A DNA stretch of 64,000 nt from Gemmatimonadota bacterium (GTDB lineage Bacteria > Gemmatimonadota > Gemmatimonadetes > Gemmatimonadales > Gemmatimonadaceae). Location of the stretch: positions 248,001-312,000 of the forward strand of contig JAIUOB010000005.1 of NCBI GenBank assembly GCA_020161135.1, written 5' to 3'. Positions 40,990-49,550 of the stretch are shown in pieces. Each line of letters starts with the position of its first letter. The stretch's first letter is position 1. The notes beneath the pieces were generated by a model that saw nothing but the letters and a program-made list of their open reading frames with translations, did not search any database and was not told the origin of the DNA. The translations under genes and the position numbers were made by a program.

Positions 40990-42816
40990 ATGTGCGGAAT
41001 CGTCGGATACGTCGGTGACAAGATCGCCACCCCGATGCTCATCGAGGGGCTCAAGCGCCTCGAGTATCGTGGGTACGACTCGGCCGGCATCGCCATCATG
41101 AACGGCAAGGGTGTCGAGACGCGTCGCGCGGCCGGGAAGATCTCCCGCCTCGAGAGCGCGATCGCGAGCGACCCGCCGCACGGGACGCTCGGCATCGCGC
41201 ACACGCGCTGGGCCACGCACGGCCCGCCGAACGAGGTCAATGCGCACCCGCACGTGAGCCAGAACGGCAAGATCGCCGTGGTGCACAACGGCATCATCGA
41301 GAACGCCACGGCGCTCAAGGCCGGGCTCGAGCTGCGCGGCTACGTCTTCAAGAGCGACACCGACACCGAGGTGCTCGCGCACCTCATCGAGGTGGCCTAC
41401 GCCGGCAACCTCGAGGCGGCCGTCATCGAGGCGCTGCGCCAGGTCGACGGCACGTATGGCATCGCCGTCATCTCGAGTGACGAGCGCGACAAGATCGTCG
41501 CGGCGCGCAAGGGCAGTCCGCTGCTCGTCGGCATCGGCGAGGGGGAGTTCTACATCGCGTCCGACGCGAGCGCGATCCTCGCGCACACGCGCCAGGTCGT
41601 CTACCTCGATGACGGCGATATCGCGGTCGTGACGCGCGATGGCTGGCGCGTGCTCGACCTCGACGCCACGGCGCGCGAGAAGCCCGTGACGCGCATCGAG
41701 TGGGACCTCGCGCAGATCGAGCGCGGTGGCTACCCGCACTTCATGCTCAAGGAGATCTTCGAGCAGCCCACGACGGTGGAGAACACCATGCGCGGGCGCC
41801 TCATCCTCGAGGAGGGCTTCTCCAAGCTGGGCGGCCTCAACATCTCGAAGGACGACCTGCTCGCGGTCGACAACATCATCATCACGGCCTGCGGCACGAG
41901 CTGGCACTCGGCGCTCATCGGCGAGATGATGATCGAGGAGCTGTGCCGCATCCCGGTGGAGGTGGAGTACGCGTCGGAGTTCCGCTACCGCAACCCGATC
42001 GTCACGCCCCGCACGCTGTGCATTGTCATCTCGCAGTCCGGGGAGACGGCCGACACGCTCGCGGCCATGCGTGAGGCGAAGCGGCGCGGCGCCCGCACAC
42101 TCGGGCTCGTGAACGTGGTGGGGTCGACCATCGCACGTGAGGACGACGGCGGCATCTACCTGCACGCCGGTCCGGAGATCGGCGTGGCCAGCACGAAGGC
42201 GTTCACCAGCCAGGTCGTGGCGCTGGCGCTCTTCACGCTCAAGCTCGCGCGCCTGCGCAACATGAGCGTGCAGCGTGGTCGCGAGATCGCGCAGGCGCTC
42301 GCGAAGCTGCCCGAGCAGATCCAGTCGATTCTCGACCGAGCCGAGGAGATCGAGGCGCTGGCCGAGGAGTTCAAGCGCGCGTCGAATTTCCTGTACCTGG
42401 GCCGCGGCTACAACTTCCCCGCCGCCCTCGAGGGCGCGCTCAAGCTCAAGGAAATCTCGTACATCCACGCCGAGGGGTACCCCGCGGCCGAGATGAAGCA
42501 CGGCCCCATCGCCCTCATCGACGAGATGATGCCGGTGGTGTGCATCGCGCCGCACGACTCGGTGTTCGACAAGATCACGTCGAACATCCAGGAGGTGAAG
42601 GCGCGCAAGGGCAAGGTCATCGCGATCACCACGCGCGAGGAGCCCAGCCTGGCCGGCAAGATCGACTACGAGTTCCGCATCCCGGAGACGGTCGACCTGC
42701 TCACGCCCATCCTGGCCAGCGTGCCACTCCAGCTGCTCGCCTACTACATCGCCGTCAAGCGCGCCTGCAATGTCGACCAGCCGCGCAACCTCGCGAAGAG
42801 CGTGACGGTGGAGTAG
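40990..42816 (+). CDS. glmS: Glutamine--fructose-6-phosphate aminotransferase (isomerizing)
   Basis: 608 aa, the standard length. Cys2 begins the glutamine amidotransferase domain (MCGIVGYVG), with RWATHG and the NG motif following. Two SIS domains hold ACGTSWHS, ISQSGETADTL and LGRGYNFP, and the end reads NLAKSVTVE. The enzyme makes glucosamine-6-phosphate from fructose-6-phosphate and glutamine. It follows glmM by 11 bases, too little room for a glmS ribozyme, so control must come from elsewhere. Confidence 0.97.
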   Translation: MCGIVGYVGDKIATPMLIEGLKRLEYRGYDSAGIAIMNGKGVETRRAAGKISRLESAIASDPPHGTLGIAHTRWATHGPPNEVNAHPHVSQNGKIAVVHNGIIENATALKAGLELRGYVFKSDTDTEVLAHLIEVAYAGNLEAAVIEALRQVDGTYGIAVISSDERDKIVAARKGSPLLVGIGEGEFYIASDASAILAHTRQVVYLDDGDIAVVTRDGWRVLDLDATAREKPVTRIEWDLAQIERGGYPHFMLKEIFEQPTTVENTMRGRLILEEGFSKLGGLNISKDDLLAVDNIIITACGTSWHSALIGEMMIEELCRIPVEVEYASEFRYRNPIVTPRTLCIVISQSGETADTLAAMREAKRRGARTLGLVNVVGSTIAREDDGGIYLHAGPEIGVASTKAFTSQVVALALFTLKLARLRNMSVQRGREIAQALAKLPEQIQSILDRAEEIEALAEEFKRASNFLYLGRGYNFPAALEGALKLKEISYIHAEGYPAAEMKHGPIALIDEMMPVVCIAPHDSVFDKITSNIQEVKARKGKVIAITTREEPSLAGKIDYEFRIPETVDLLTPILASVPLQLLAYYIAVKRACNVDQPRNLAKSVTVE

Positions 42817-42826
42817 ATCCTCCGGC

Positions 42827-43714
42827 ATGCCGGAGCTCCCCGACGTCACCGTCTACGTCGAGCACCTCACACGCACCGTCGTCGGGCACGCCCCGGAGGC
42901 GGTGCGTGTGCACAATGTGTTCGTGTTGCGCTCGGTCGACCCGCCACTCGAGGCGTTCGCGGGCCGCACCATCACCGGCGTCGAGCGACTGGGGAAGCGG
43001 CTCCTGTTCGCCTTCGAGGGCGACCTGTGGCTGGTCGTGCACCTCATGATCGCCGGGCGGCTGCGATGGCGCCCGCCGGGCAGGGCCATCGGCGGAAAGT
43101 TGGCGATGGCGTCGTTCACCTTCGCGCATGGCACCCTCACGCTCACGGAGGCCGGGTCCAAGCGGCGCGCCTCGCTGCACGCGGTGCGCGGGCGCGAGGC
43201 GCTGGCGGCGTTCGACCGTGGCGGCGTGGAACCGCTCGCGTGCAGCGTGAGCGCGTTCGCGGAGGTGCTGCGCCGCGAGAACCACACCGTGAAGCGGTCA
43301 CTGACCGACCCGCGCCTCATCAGCGGCATCGGCAACGCGTACTCCGACGAGATCCTGCACGCGGCGCGGCTGTCGCCCATGACCCTCACGTCGCGGCTGA
43401 GCGACGCCGACATCGAACGGCTGCACGCCGCCATGCAGGCCACGCTCCTTGCCTGGACCGACCGTCTGCGCGCGGTCCATGGCCCGGCGTTCCCCGAGAC
43501 GGTGACCGCCTTTCCCGAGGGGATGGCCGTGCACGGCCGCTTCGGCCAGCCGTGCCCCGCGTGCGGCGCGCCGGTGCAGCGCATCCGCTACGCCGACAAT
43601 GAGACCAACTATTGTGCCCGCTGCCAGACGGGCGGGCGCATCCTGGCCGATCGGGCGCTCTCCCGGCTGCTCACGGACGACTTTCCGCGCACGCTCGAGG
43701 CGCTCGCGGACTAG
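42827..43714 (+). CDS. Fpg/Nei-family DNA glycosylase (MutM paralogue)
   Basis: 295 aa. It starts with PELPD, giving Pro2/Glu3, and has Lys57 (RLGKRLLF) and a helix-two-turn-helix (TDPRLISGIGNAYSDEIL). The zinc finger has Cys pairs in CPACG and NYCARCQTGGR, with the Arg typical of the family. The substitution of the 8-oxoG loop and the altered QTGGR end compared with the MutM at 32911 suggest a different lesion preference, nearer Nei/Nei-like enzymes. The gene begins 10 bases after glmS and is in the same run. Which lesion it removes is unknown. Confidence 0.85.
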   Translation: MPELPDVTVYVEHLTRTVVGHAPEAVRVHNVFVLRSVDPPLEAFAGRTITGVERLGKRLLFAFEGDLWLVVHLMIAGRLRWRPPGRAIGGKLAMASFTFAHGTLTLTEAGSKRRASLHAVRGREALAAFDRGGVEPLACSVSAFAEVLRRENHTVKRSLTDPRLISGIGNAYSDEILHAARLSPMTLTSRLSDADIERLHAAMQATLLAWTDRLRAVHGPAFPETVTAFPEGMAVHGRFGQPCPACGAPVQRIRYADNETNYCARCQTGGRILADRALSRLLTDDFPRTLEALAD

Positions 43715-43722
43715 GGATCGGC

Positions 43723-43728
43723 TATCTT
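43723..43728 (+). promoter_or_regulatory. prfC: TATCTT, candidate -10 ahead of prfC
   Basis: TATCTT ends 8 bases (GCAGGGCC) before the prfC ATG at 43737. This is close enough for a start at or just before the ATG. The gap contains AGGG but at only 3-4 bases from the ATG. Confidence 0.45.
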
Positions 43729-43736
43729 GCAGGGCC

Positions 43737-45395
43737 ATGACCGACCCCGTGCTTTCCGATTCGCTCGCGCCGCTCGCGGAGACCCCTGCCGACGCCCCCA
43801 CCCCGTCGCGGGAACGCCTCACGCAGGAGATCGCGCGACGCCGCACCTTTGCGATCATCTCGCACCCTGACGCCGGCAAGACGACGCTCACCGAGAAGCT
43901 GCTGCTGTACGGTGGCGCCATCCACCTGGCCGGCTCGGTCAAGGCGCGTCGTGCGACGCGGCATGCGACCTCCGACTGGATGAAGCTCGAGCAGGAGCGC
44001 GGCATCTCGGTCACCAGCTCGGTGCTGCAGTTCGAGTTCCTCGGCTACCAGCTCAACCTGCTCGACACGCCGGGGCACGAAGACTTCTCCGAGGACACGT
44101 ATCGGACGCTGGTGGCGGCCGACAGCGCCATCATGCTGCTCGACAACCGGCGCGGCGTGGAAGAGCGCACCCGGCAACTGTTCGACGTGTGCAAGATGCG
44201 GCGCACACCGATCTTCACGCTGGTCAACAAGTGCGACCGGCACGGTGAGGATCCGCTCAAGCTCATCCAGGATGTCGAGGCCGATCTCGGCATCGACTGC
44301 TACGCGGCCACGTGGCCGGTCTTCGAGAACGACGTGTTCGTCGGGGTCTACGACCGCCTCAAGCGAGAGGTGCACCTCTTCGAGCGGAGCGGCGATCGCG
44401 GTGCCACGCGCGCGGACGATACCATCGTGTCGATCGACGACCCGCAGCTCATCGAGGCCATGGGCGAGAGTGCCTTCGATCGCCTCATGACCGACATCGA
44501 GCTCCTCGACGCCGCCGGGCACGAGTACGACCACCAGCGCGTCATTGACGGGGCGCTCACGCCGGTGTTCTTCGGCTCGGCGCTCACCAACTTCGGCATC
44601 GAGCCGTTCCTGCGGGAGTTCCTCGAGTTGGCGCCCCCGCCGGGGCCGCGCGAGTCCACGACAGGACCGGTCGCTCCCGATCGCGACGACTTCACCGGCT
44701 TCGTCTTCAAGATCCAGGCGAACATGGATCCCAAGCACCGCGACCGCGTGGCGTTCCTGCGCGTGGTCTCCGGCCGCTTCGAGGCCAACATGCAGGTGCT
44801 GCACCAGCGCAGCGGCAAGCCCATTCGCCTGGCGGCGCCGCAGCAGTTCATGGCGCGCGATCGCATCGCCATCGAGGAGGCGTGGCCGGGCGACGTGATC
44901 GGCGTGATGGATCGCGGCAACCTGCGCATCGGCGACACGGTCGGCGGTGACGGCAAGCTCGAGTTTCAGGGTATTCCGCGCTTCGCCCCGGAGCACTTCG
45001 CGCGGGCGATGCCGGCCGACCCGATGAAGCGCAAGCAGTTCGATCAGGGGCTGCGGCAGCTCACCGAGGAGGGCGCGGCGCAGGTGTTCTACGCCGAGAC
45101 CAGCGCGGGGGCACAGCCCATCGTGGGCGCCGTCGGCCAACTGCAGTTCGACGTCATGGCCTTCCGCCTCGAGTACGAGTACAGCGCGCCCTGCAAGTTC
45201 GAGAAGATGAACTACCGCTGGCCGCGCTGGCTGACCGGCCCCAAGGCCGATGTCGAGCGCGTGGCGACCGGCCTCGGGCGCATGAAGGTGTACGACCACA
45301 AGGGACACATCGTCGTGCTGTTTCAGGATCAGTGGGCGCTGCGGCGCGCCCTGCAGCACGAGACGGCGGTCCAGTTCCACGAGACCGCGCCGTAG
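43737..45395 (+). CDS. prfC: Peptide chain release factor 3
   Basis: 552 aa from ATG 43737. The GTPase domain has G1 SHPDAGKTTL, G2 GISVTSS, G3 DTPGHEDFSEDT and G4 NKCDRHG. The RF3-specific spacing (GAIHLAGSVKAR, ATSDWMKLEQERG) and the domain II/III sequence RDRVAFLRVVSGRFE and DVMAFRLEYEYS are present. RF3 removes RF1/RF2 from the ribosome after peptide release, using GTP. It is probably monocistronic, with a TAnnnT element before the start and a strong hairpin after the stop. Confidence 0.96.
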   Translation: MTDPVLSDSLAPLAETPADAPTPSRERLTQEIARRRTFAIISHPDAGKTTLTEKLLLYGGAIHLAGSVKARRATRHATSDWMKLEQERGISVTSSVLQFEFLGYQLNLLDTPGHEDFSEDTYRTLVAADSAIMLLDNRRGVEERTRQLFDVCKMRRTPIFTLVNKCDRHGEDPLKLIQDVEADLGIDCYAATWPVFENDVFVGVYDRLKREVHLFERSGDRGATRADDTIVSIDDPQLIEAMGESAFDRLMTDIELLDAAGHEYDHQRVIDGALTPVFFGSALTNFGIEPFLREFLELAPPPGPRESTTGPVAPDRDDFTGFVFKIQANMDPKHRDRVAFLRVVSGRFEANMQVLHQRSGKPIRLAAPQQFMARDRIAIEEAWPGDVIGVMDRGNLRIGDTVGGDGKLEFQGIPRFAPEHFARAMPADPMKRKQFDQGLRQLTEEGAAQVFYAETSAGAQPIVGAVGQLQFDVMAFRLEYEYSAPCKFEKMNYRWPRWLTGPKADVERVATGLGRMKVYDHKGHIVVLFQDQWALRRALQHETAVQFHETAP

Positions 45396-45419
45396 GGGAC
45401 TTGCGGCACCCAAAACGCG

Positions 45420-45459
45420 AACCCATCACCGGGAACCGATCGGTTCCGAGTGATGGGTT
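45420..45459. terminator. Nested hairpin between prfC and a convergent gene
   Basis: AACCCATCAC (45420-45429) pairs with GTGATGGGTT (45450-45459), and inside is the self-complementary GGAACCGATCGGTTCC (45432-45447). It lies in the 88-base gap between prfC and the minus-strand orphan, so it can end both transcripts. There is no clear U-tract on the plus strand. Confidence 0.75.
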
Positions 45460-45483
45460 GGGGTGACGCGTTGCGGGCGTGGA

Positions 45484-47073
45484 TTACTCCTCGCCGTCGT
45501 CCTCGCTCTCTTCGGCCTTGGGTTCGGGCTTCGGGATCGTGTCGATCTGCTTGCCAACGTGGCCGATGACGAACCCGCCGTCTTCGGTGCTGGCGAAGTA
45601 GATGCGGAGGCAGGTCTGCGGGTTTGCACCCTTGCGCAGCTGGTCGGCGGCCTCGACCTCGCGATCGCCGTCGCGGAACACATACGGCGTCTTGCGCGTG
45701 GGATCTGAGGGGCCGGGGGAGAAGTCGACACCGAGGTCCGCGAAGACCTCGCCGAGCGGACGGCTCAGCGCGCGGTCCTGACGGCGACGACCGACTTCGC
45801 CGAGCGCCTTGAGGTACGACCAGGTGGTGTCGGGGTCGGGGAACTCCGACTCGCGGGCAGCGACGAACGCGGTGGGCAGGATACGCAGCGCATCGGAGTA
45901 GATGGCCTGCGCGCGCTCGACCGCTTCCAGGACCGACTGCGGCGCGTCACTGGCCGGCTTGCTGATGGGCTGGCGCTCCTTGTTGGCGGCGAGCGTCGTG
46001 CGCAGCGCCCGTGCCGTGGCGCGCTCCGTCTCGAGCTGCTGACGCATCTCGTTGATGCGCTCGCGCGAGCGGGCGAGTTCTCCCTCGGCGGCGCGCAGCG
46101 CCTCCTCGAGCTGACGCACGAGGTTGACGAGCTGCGACTTGTCCATCTCGACACCGGACGCCGCGGCCGCGAGCGCCTCGGTGGAGTCGGCGCGCTTGCT
46201 GTACGCCTCGGCACGCTGGTCGCGCAGGGCATCGGCGACGGCCGGGTCGGCGAACGGGCGCTGCACCGACACCTCTGCCAAGCGCTGCACGAGGCGGCGA
46301 CGCTCACCCGGCAGGGCGAGGGCGCGCGCGAGGACGAGCGGATGCTGGAAGGGATCGGACTCGAGGCTGAAGCCCGGCAGATAGGCGCGGGCGGAGCCGA
46401 GGAAGACGCTGCGGGCGTGGCCACCGACCGCGTCGGAGAGCGCGAAGGTGTCGGAGTGACGGAGCTGGAAGCAGAGCCCCAGTCCGAACAGCTCCGCGGC
46501 AAACTGCTCGGCCGGAATCACGAAGCCGCCTTCGGGCAGCTCGGTGAGCAGGAGGACCGGCATGGTGCGCGCCGGATCGCAGAGCACGAAACGGACGAAG
46601 GCGTCGATCGTGCCGGCTTCGAGCTGCGTCGGGACGCGCTGCAGCGGTCCGTCGTTCGAGACGAGCGTGAAGGAGGCGTCGAGTTCGGTGAGCAGTCGCG
46701 GCGGCCGGACCGGCGGCGGCGCGCCGTTGCTGGTGCCACCCTCAGTCCCGACGCGGATGTTCACCTGGCGATGGACCTGGCCGTTGACCGTGTGCGCGAC
46801 GTAGGTGGCCTGCGTGTACCACTGCAACGACCGGTCGAGCGGATCCGGCGCGTGTACAACCACGTCCGCCAGCGACGCGCCGCCGGCCCGATACGGGGCC
46901 CAGCGAAGAATGCGCCCACCGTCCAGGGTGTGGTTGGACGGCGTGTCCCAATTCAGGGGCTGTCCGTGGTCGAGTCCCAGCCAGGCCACGCAGGCGGTAA
47001 GGAATGCGGCATCCGCATCAGTCGAAGACGTCCGCGGCGACAGATCGAAGTGGAGGGCAAGTCTTGGTAGCAC
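45484..47073 (-). CDS. Orphan protein with central coiled coil, unknown function
   Basis: 529 aa from a GTG at 47073. Three parts are visible: an N-terminal domain of about 250 residues with beta-rich and aromatic sequence (LHFDLSPRTSSTDADAAFL, WAPYRAGGASLADVVVH, TYVAHTVNGQVHRQVNIRVG), a long coiled coil at about 290-360 (LVNLVRQLEEALRAAEGELARSRERINEM), and a C-terminal domain ending in LRIYFASTEDGGFVIGHVGKQID with an acidic tail. No signal peptide or membrane segment is seen, so it should be cytoplasmic. I do not recognise the family. The N-terminal 36 codons have 12 A/T-ending third positions, unlike nearby genes. It is divergent from dtd with only 42 bases between. The RIYF...IGHVG end recalls proteins in some anti-phage contexts, but this is only a guess. 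Confidence 0.6.
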   Translation of the reverse strand: MLPRLALHFDLSPRTSSTDADAAFLTACVAWLGLDHGQPLNWDTPSNHTLDGGRILRWAPYRAGGASLADVVVHAPDPLDRSLQWYTQATYVAHTVNGQVHRQVNIRVGTEGGTSNGAPPPVRPPRLLTELDASFTLVSNDGPLQRVPTQLEAGTIDAFVRFVLCDPARTMPVLLLTELPEGGFVIPAEQFAAELFGLGLCFQLRHSDTFALSDAVGGHARSVFLGSARAYLPGFSLESDPFQHPLVLARALALPGERRRLVQRLAEVSVQRPFADPAVADALRDQRAEAYSKRADSTEALAAAASGVEMDKSQLVNLVRQLEEALRAAEGELARSRERINEMRQQLETERATARALRTTLAANKERQPISKPASDAPQSVLEAVERAQAIYSDALRILPTAFVAARESEFPDPDTTWSYLKALGEVGRRRQDRALSRPLGEVFADLGVDFSPGPSDPTRKTPYVFRDGDREVEAADQLRKGANPQTCLRIYFASTEDGGFVIGHVGKQIDTIPKPEPKAEESEDDGEE

Positions 47074-47102
47074 GGTCGTGATTGCTCACTATTTCCACCG
47101 CT

Positions 47103-47108
47103 TACGGT
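47103..47108 (+). promoter_or_regulatory. dtd: TACGGT, candidate -10 ahead of dtd
   Basis: TACGGT is followed by 7 bases (TTGTGCC) and then a GTG at 47116 in the dtd frame; the family-typical ATG is at 47137. Either a leaderless GTG start or a 20-base leader is possible. Confidence 0.35.
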
Positions 47109-47136
47109 TTGTGCCGTGCAAGTGGAACTTGAAGGG

Positions 47137-47622
47137 ATGCGTATCTTGCTGCAGCGAGTGAAACGAGCGGAGGTCCGCGTCGTTTCCGAAAACGATCAGT
47201 CAGCGCGAATCACCGGTCGAATCGACACCGGCTTCCTGCTCCTTGTGGGGTTCACTCACGGCGACTCCAAAGCGGAGATCGACTGGATGGCGGAAAAGGT
47301 GCTGGGACTGAGGTTGTTCCCTGATGCTGATGGGAAACTTAACCGCGACATCGGAGAGGCGAACGGCGCCCTGCTCGTGGTGTCCCAGTTCACCCTCTAC
47401 GCCGACGCCCGGAAAGGGCGTCGCCCCAGCTTCGTCGACGCGGCCCGGCCGGACTCGGCCGTACCGCTATATAACGATTTCGTCGAGGCATTGCGAGCAC
47501 GGAACGTGAGCGTAGCCACAGGCGAATTCGGTGCGACGATGGAGGTCGATCTCGTAAATGATGGCCCCGTCACGATCTGGCTCGAGCGCGAACCGGCGCA
47601 GGGGACGACGTCGACAGCGTGA
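47137..47622 (+). CDS. dtd: D-aminoacyl-tRNA deacylase
   Basis: 161 aa from ATG 47137, which begins MRILLQRVKRAEV like most Dtd proteins; a GTG at 47116 in the same frame would add seven residues and sits right after a TAnnnT hexamer. The catalytic SQFTLYAD and the GPVTIWLE C-terminal motif (the cross-subunit GxP) are present. Dtd cleaves D-amino acids and glycine mischarged on tRNA. The first 28 codons have 11 A/T-ending third positions, continuing the low-GC dip of this region. It diverges from the coiled-coil orphan. Confidence 0.92.
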   Translation: MRILLQRVKRAEVRVVSENDQSARITGRIDTGFLLLVGFTHGDSKAEIDWMAEKVLGLRLFPDADGKLNRDIGEANGALLVVSQFTLYADARKGRRPSFVDAARPDSAVPLYNDFVEALRARNVSVATGEFGATMEVDLVNDGPVTIWLEREPAQGTTSTA

Positions 47623-47688
47623 TCGTGGGAACGTCATCGGTGCATCGTGCTGTGGCTGACCCGCGACGCGGCGTGTCCCCCATGTCGT

Positions 47689-48870
47689 TCAGTCGGCGAG
47701 CGCCTGCTCCAGGTCGGCCACGATGTCGCCGAGTGATTCCAGCCCTGCGCTGACACGGATCAGCCCATCGGTGATACCGACGGCGCCGCGCTCAGCGGCA
47801 GTGAGCTTGCTGTGCGTGGTCGATGCCGGGTGTGTGACGATGGTGCGGGTGTCGCCGAGGTTGGCTGAGTGGGAGACGAGGCGCACGCGATCGAGGAAGC
47901 GCCGGCCAGCCGCGAGTCCGCCGTGCACCTCGAGCGCCACGATGCCGCCCCCCTGACGCATCTGGCGACGCGCCAGTTCGTACTGCGGATGGCTGGGGAG
48001 GAATGGATAGCGCACCGCCGACACCGCGGGGTGCCGTTCGAAATGCTGAGCAATGGAAAGCGCGTTCGCGCAGTGGCGATCCATGCGCACCGCGAGCGTT
48101 TCCAACGATTTGGAAAGCAGCCACGCATTGAACGCGCTCATGGCCGGACCGGTGTGCCGCGCGAAGAAGCGGCAGTCGGCCAGCACGTCGCGATCACCCA
48201 CGATGGCGCCGCCCAGCACGCGCCCCTGTCCGTCGATGTACTTCGTGGCCGAGTGCACGACCACGTGCGCGCCCAGCCGCAGTGGCTGCTGCAGGTAGGG
48301 AGTCGCAAAGCAGTTGTCCACGGCGAGCGTGATGCCATGCTGCCGCGCCAGCGCCCCCAGCCACGCCAGGTCGATGAGCTCGAGCCCCGGGTTGCTTGGC
48401 GTCTCGACGAAGAACATGCGCGTGCGTGGCGTGATGCGAGCGGCCCACGCCTCGGTGTCGCTCGCATCCACGTAGTCGCAGCTGATGCCCCACTTGGGAA
48501 GCACCCGCGTGAAGAGCTGGTGCGTGCTGCCGAACAGGGCACGCGAGGCGACGACATGGTCGCCCTGCGACAGCCGCGCGGCCAGCAACGTGAACACCGC
48601 CGACATCCCCGATGCCGTCGCGATGCCGTCCTCGCCGCCTTCGAGCAGGCACAGCTTGCGCACGAATTCGTCGGTGTTCGGATTCGCGTAGCGGCTGTAG
48701 ATGTTGCCGCTCACCTCCTCCGCAAACAGCGCACGCGCATGCTCGGCATCGTCGAAGCGGAAGCTCGACGTGAGGTACAGCGGGACCGAGTGTTCGCGGG
48801 CCGGCGAGATGTCGGCCTGCGTGCGGATGGCCAGCGTGTCGAAGCCGGGGGCGTCGGAATGGTCAGGCAT
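47689..48870 (-). CDS. metZ: O-succinylhomoserine sulfhydrylase (MetZ-like) PLP enzyme
   Basis: 393 aa. Cys/Met metabolism PLP family: SGNIYSRYANPNTDEFV, ATASGMSAVFTLLA, VDNCFATPYLQQPLRLGA and the PLP lysine at 210 (HSATKYIDGQG). The motif FRFDDAEHARALF and the THSKLTAAERGAVGI stretch are typical of MetZ, which makes homocysteine from O-succinylhomoserine and sulfide. A paralogue of the cystathionine synthase/lyase type is at 36361-37530. The gene is divergent from maf, 65 bases away. Confidence 0.88.
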   Translation of the reverse strand: MPDHSDAPGFDTLAIRTQADISPAREHSVPLYLTSSFRFDDAEHARALFAEEVSGNIYSRYANPNTDEFVRKLCLLEGGEDGIATASGMSAVFTLLAARLSQGDHVVASRALFGSTHQLFTRVLPKWGISCDYVDASDTEAWAARITPRTRMFFVETPSNPGLELIDLAWLGALARQHGITLAVDNCFATPYLQQPLRLGAHVVVHSATKYIDGQGRVLGGAIVGDRDVLADCRFFARHTGPAMSAFNAWLLSKSLETLAVRMDRHCANALSIAQHFERHPAVSAVRYPFLPSHPQYELARRQMRQGGGIVALEVHGGLAAGRRFLDRVRLVSHSANLGDTRTIVTHPASTTHSKLTAAERGAVGITDGLIRVSAGLESLGDIVADLEQALAD

Positions 48871-48900
48871 GGGCGCAAGGAGACAGGGTCCGGCGGACGC

Positions 48901-48929
48901 TTGGGCCGACGCCGCCGCGACCGTAAAGT
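48901..48929 (+). promoter_or_regulatory. Promoter of maf: TTGGGC-N17-TAAAGT
   Basis: TTGGGC (48901-48906) and TAAAGT (48924-48929) are 17 bases apart, a good sigma-70-type spacing. The -10 ends 6 bases (TAGCGC) before the ATG at 48936, so the transcript should begin at or within the start codon. This is the best-looking example of the short-gap pattern in the window. Confidence 0.5.
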
Positions 48930-48935
48930 TAGCGC

Positions 48936-49541
48936 ATGCCCATGCCCGCCTCGCCCCGCGTCATCCTCGCGTCGCAGTCCCCGCGCCGCCGAGAACTGCT
49001 CACCCTCGTGGGGATCGCACACGAGGTCCGTCCGGCCGACATCGACGAGACGGTCTGGCCGGGAGAGGAGCCCGTCCCACACTGCGAACGGCTGGCGCGC
49101 ACGAAGGCCGGCGTGCTCGCCGCGGCGGCCCCCGACGCCGTCGTCATCGCGGCTGACACCATCGTGGTGGTGGACGGCGACATCCTCGGCAAGCCCGCCA
49201 CGCGCGACGAGGCCATCGCGATGCTGGCGCGACTGGCCGGGCGCACGCACACCGTGTTCACTGCGGTGGCGGTCGCGCACGACGGGCGCACGGAGTCGGC
49301 GGTGGAGGAGGTGGTGGTGCGCTTCCTGCCGCGCACGCCGGAGCAGATCGCGGCGTATGTCGATACCGGCGAGCCGATGGACAAGGCCGGCGCGTACGGC
49401 ATCCAGGGGTACGGCGCCACCAACATCGATCGCGTCGAGGGCGACTACTTCGCCGTGATGGGGCTGCCGCTCGCGCGCACCGTGCAACTGCTCGAACGTC
49501 TCGGCTTTGGCTACGCGTTCGGGCCCGTCACGCGAGGCTGA
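48936..49541 (+). CDS. Maf-family nucleotide pyrophosphatase
   Basis: 201 aa. The Maf motifs are SQSPRRRELL near the N-terminus, ADTIVVVDGDILGKP, and MDKAGAYGIQGYG with the conserved Asp/Lys. Maf proteins hydrolyse dTTP/UTP or modified nucleotides to the monophosphate and inhibit septation when overproduced. Another ATG two codons on (48942) is possible. The end is 9 bases from the stop of the convergent GT9 gene. The start follows a TAAAGT element by 6 bases. Confidence 0.92.
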   Translation: MPMPASPRVILASQSPRRRELLTLVGIAHEVRPADIDETVWPGEEPVPHCERLARTKAGVLAAAAPDAVVIAADTIVVVDGDILGKPATRDEAIAMLARLAGRTHTVFTAVAVAHDGRTESAVEEVVVRFLPRTPEQIAAYVDTGEPMDKAGAYGIQGYGATNIDRVEGDYFAVMGLPLARTVQLLERLGFGYAFGPVTRG

Positions 49542-49550
49542 GGCGACACC

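Noticed and set aside
40717..42849. 710-codon minus-strand open frame antisense to glmS
   Set aside because: No recognisable domain, biased composition; glmS is certain.
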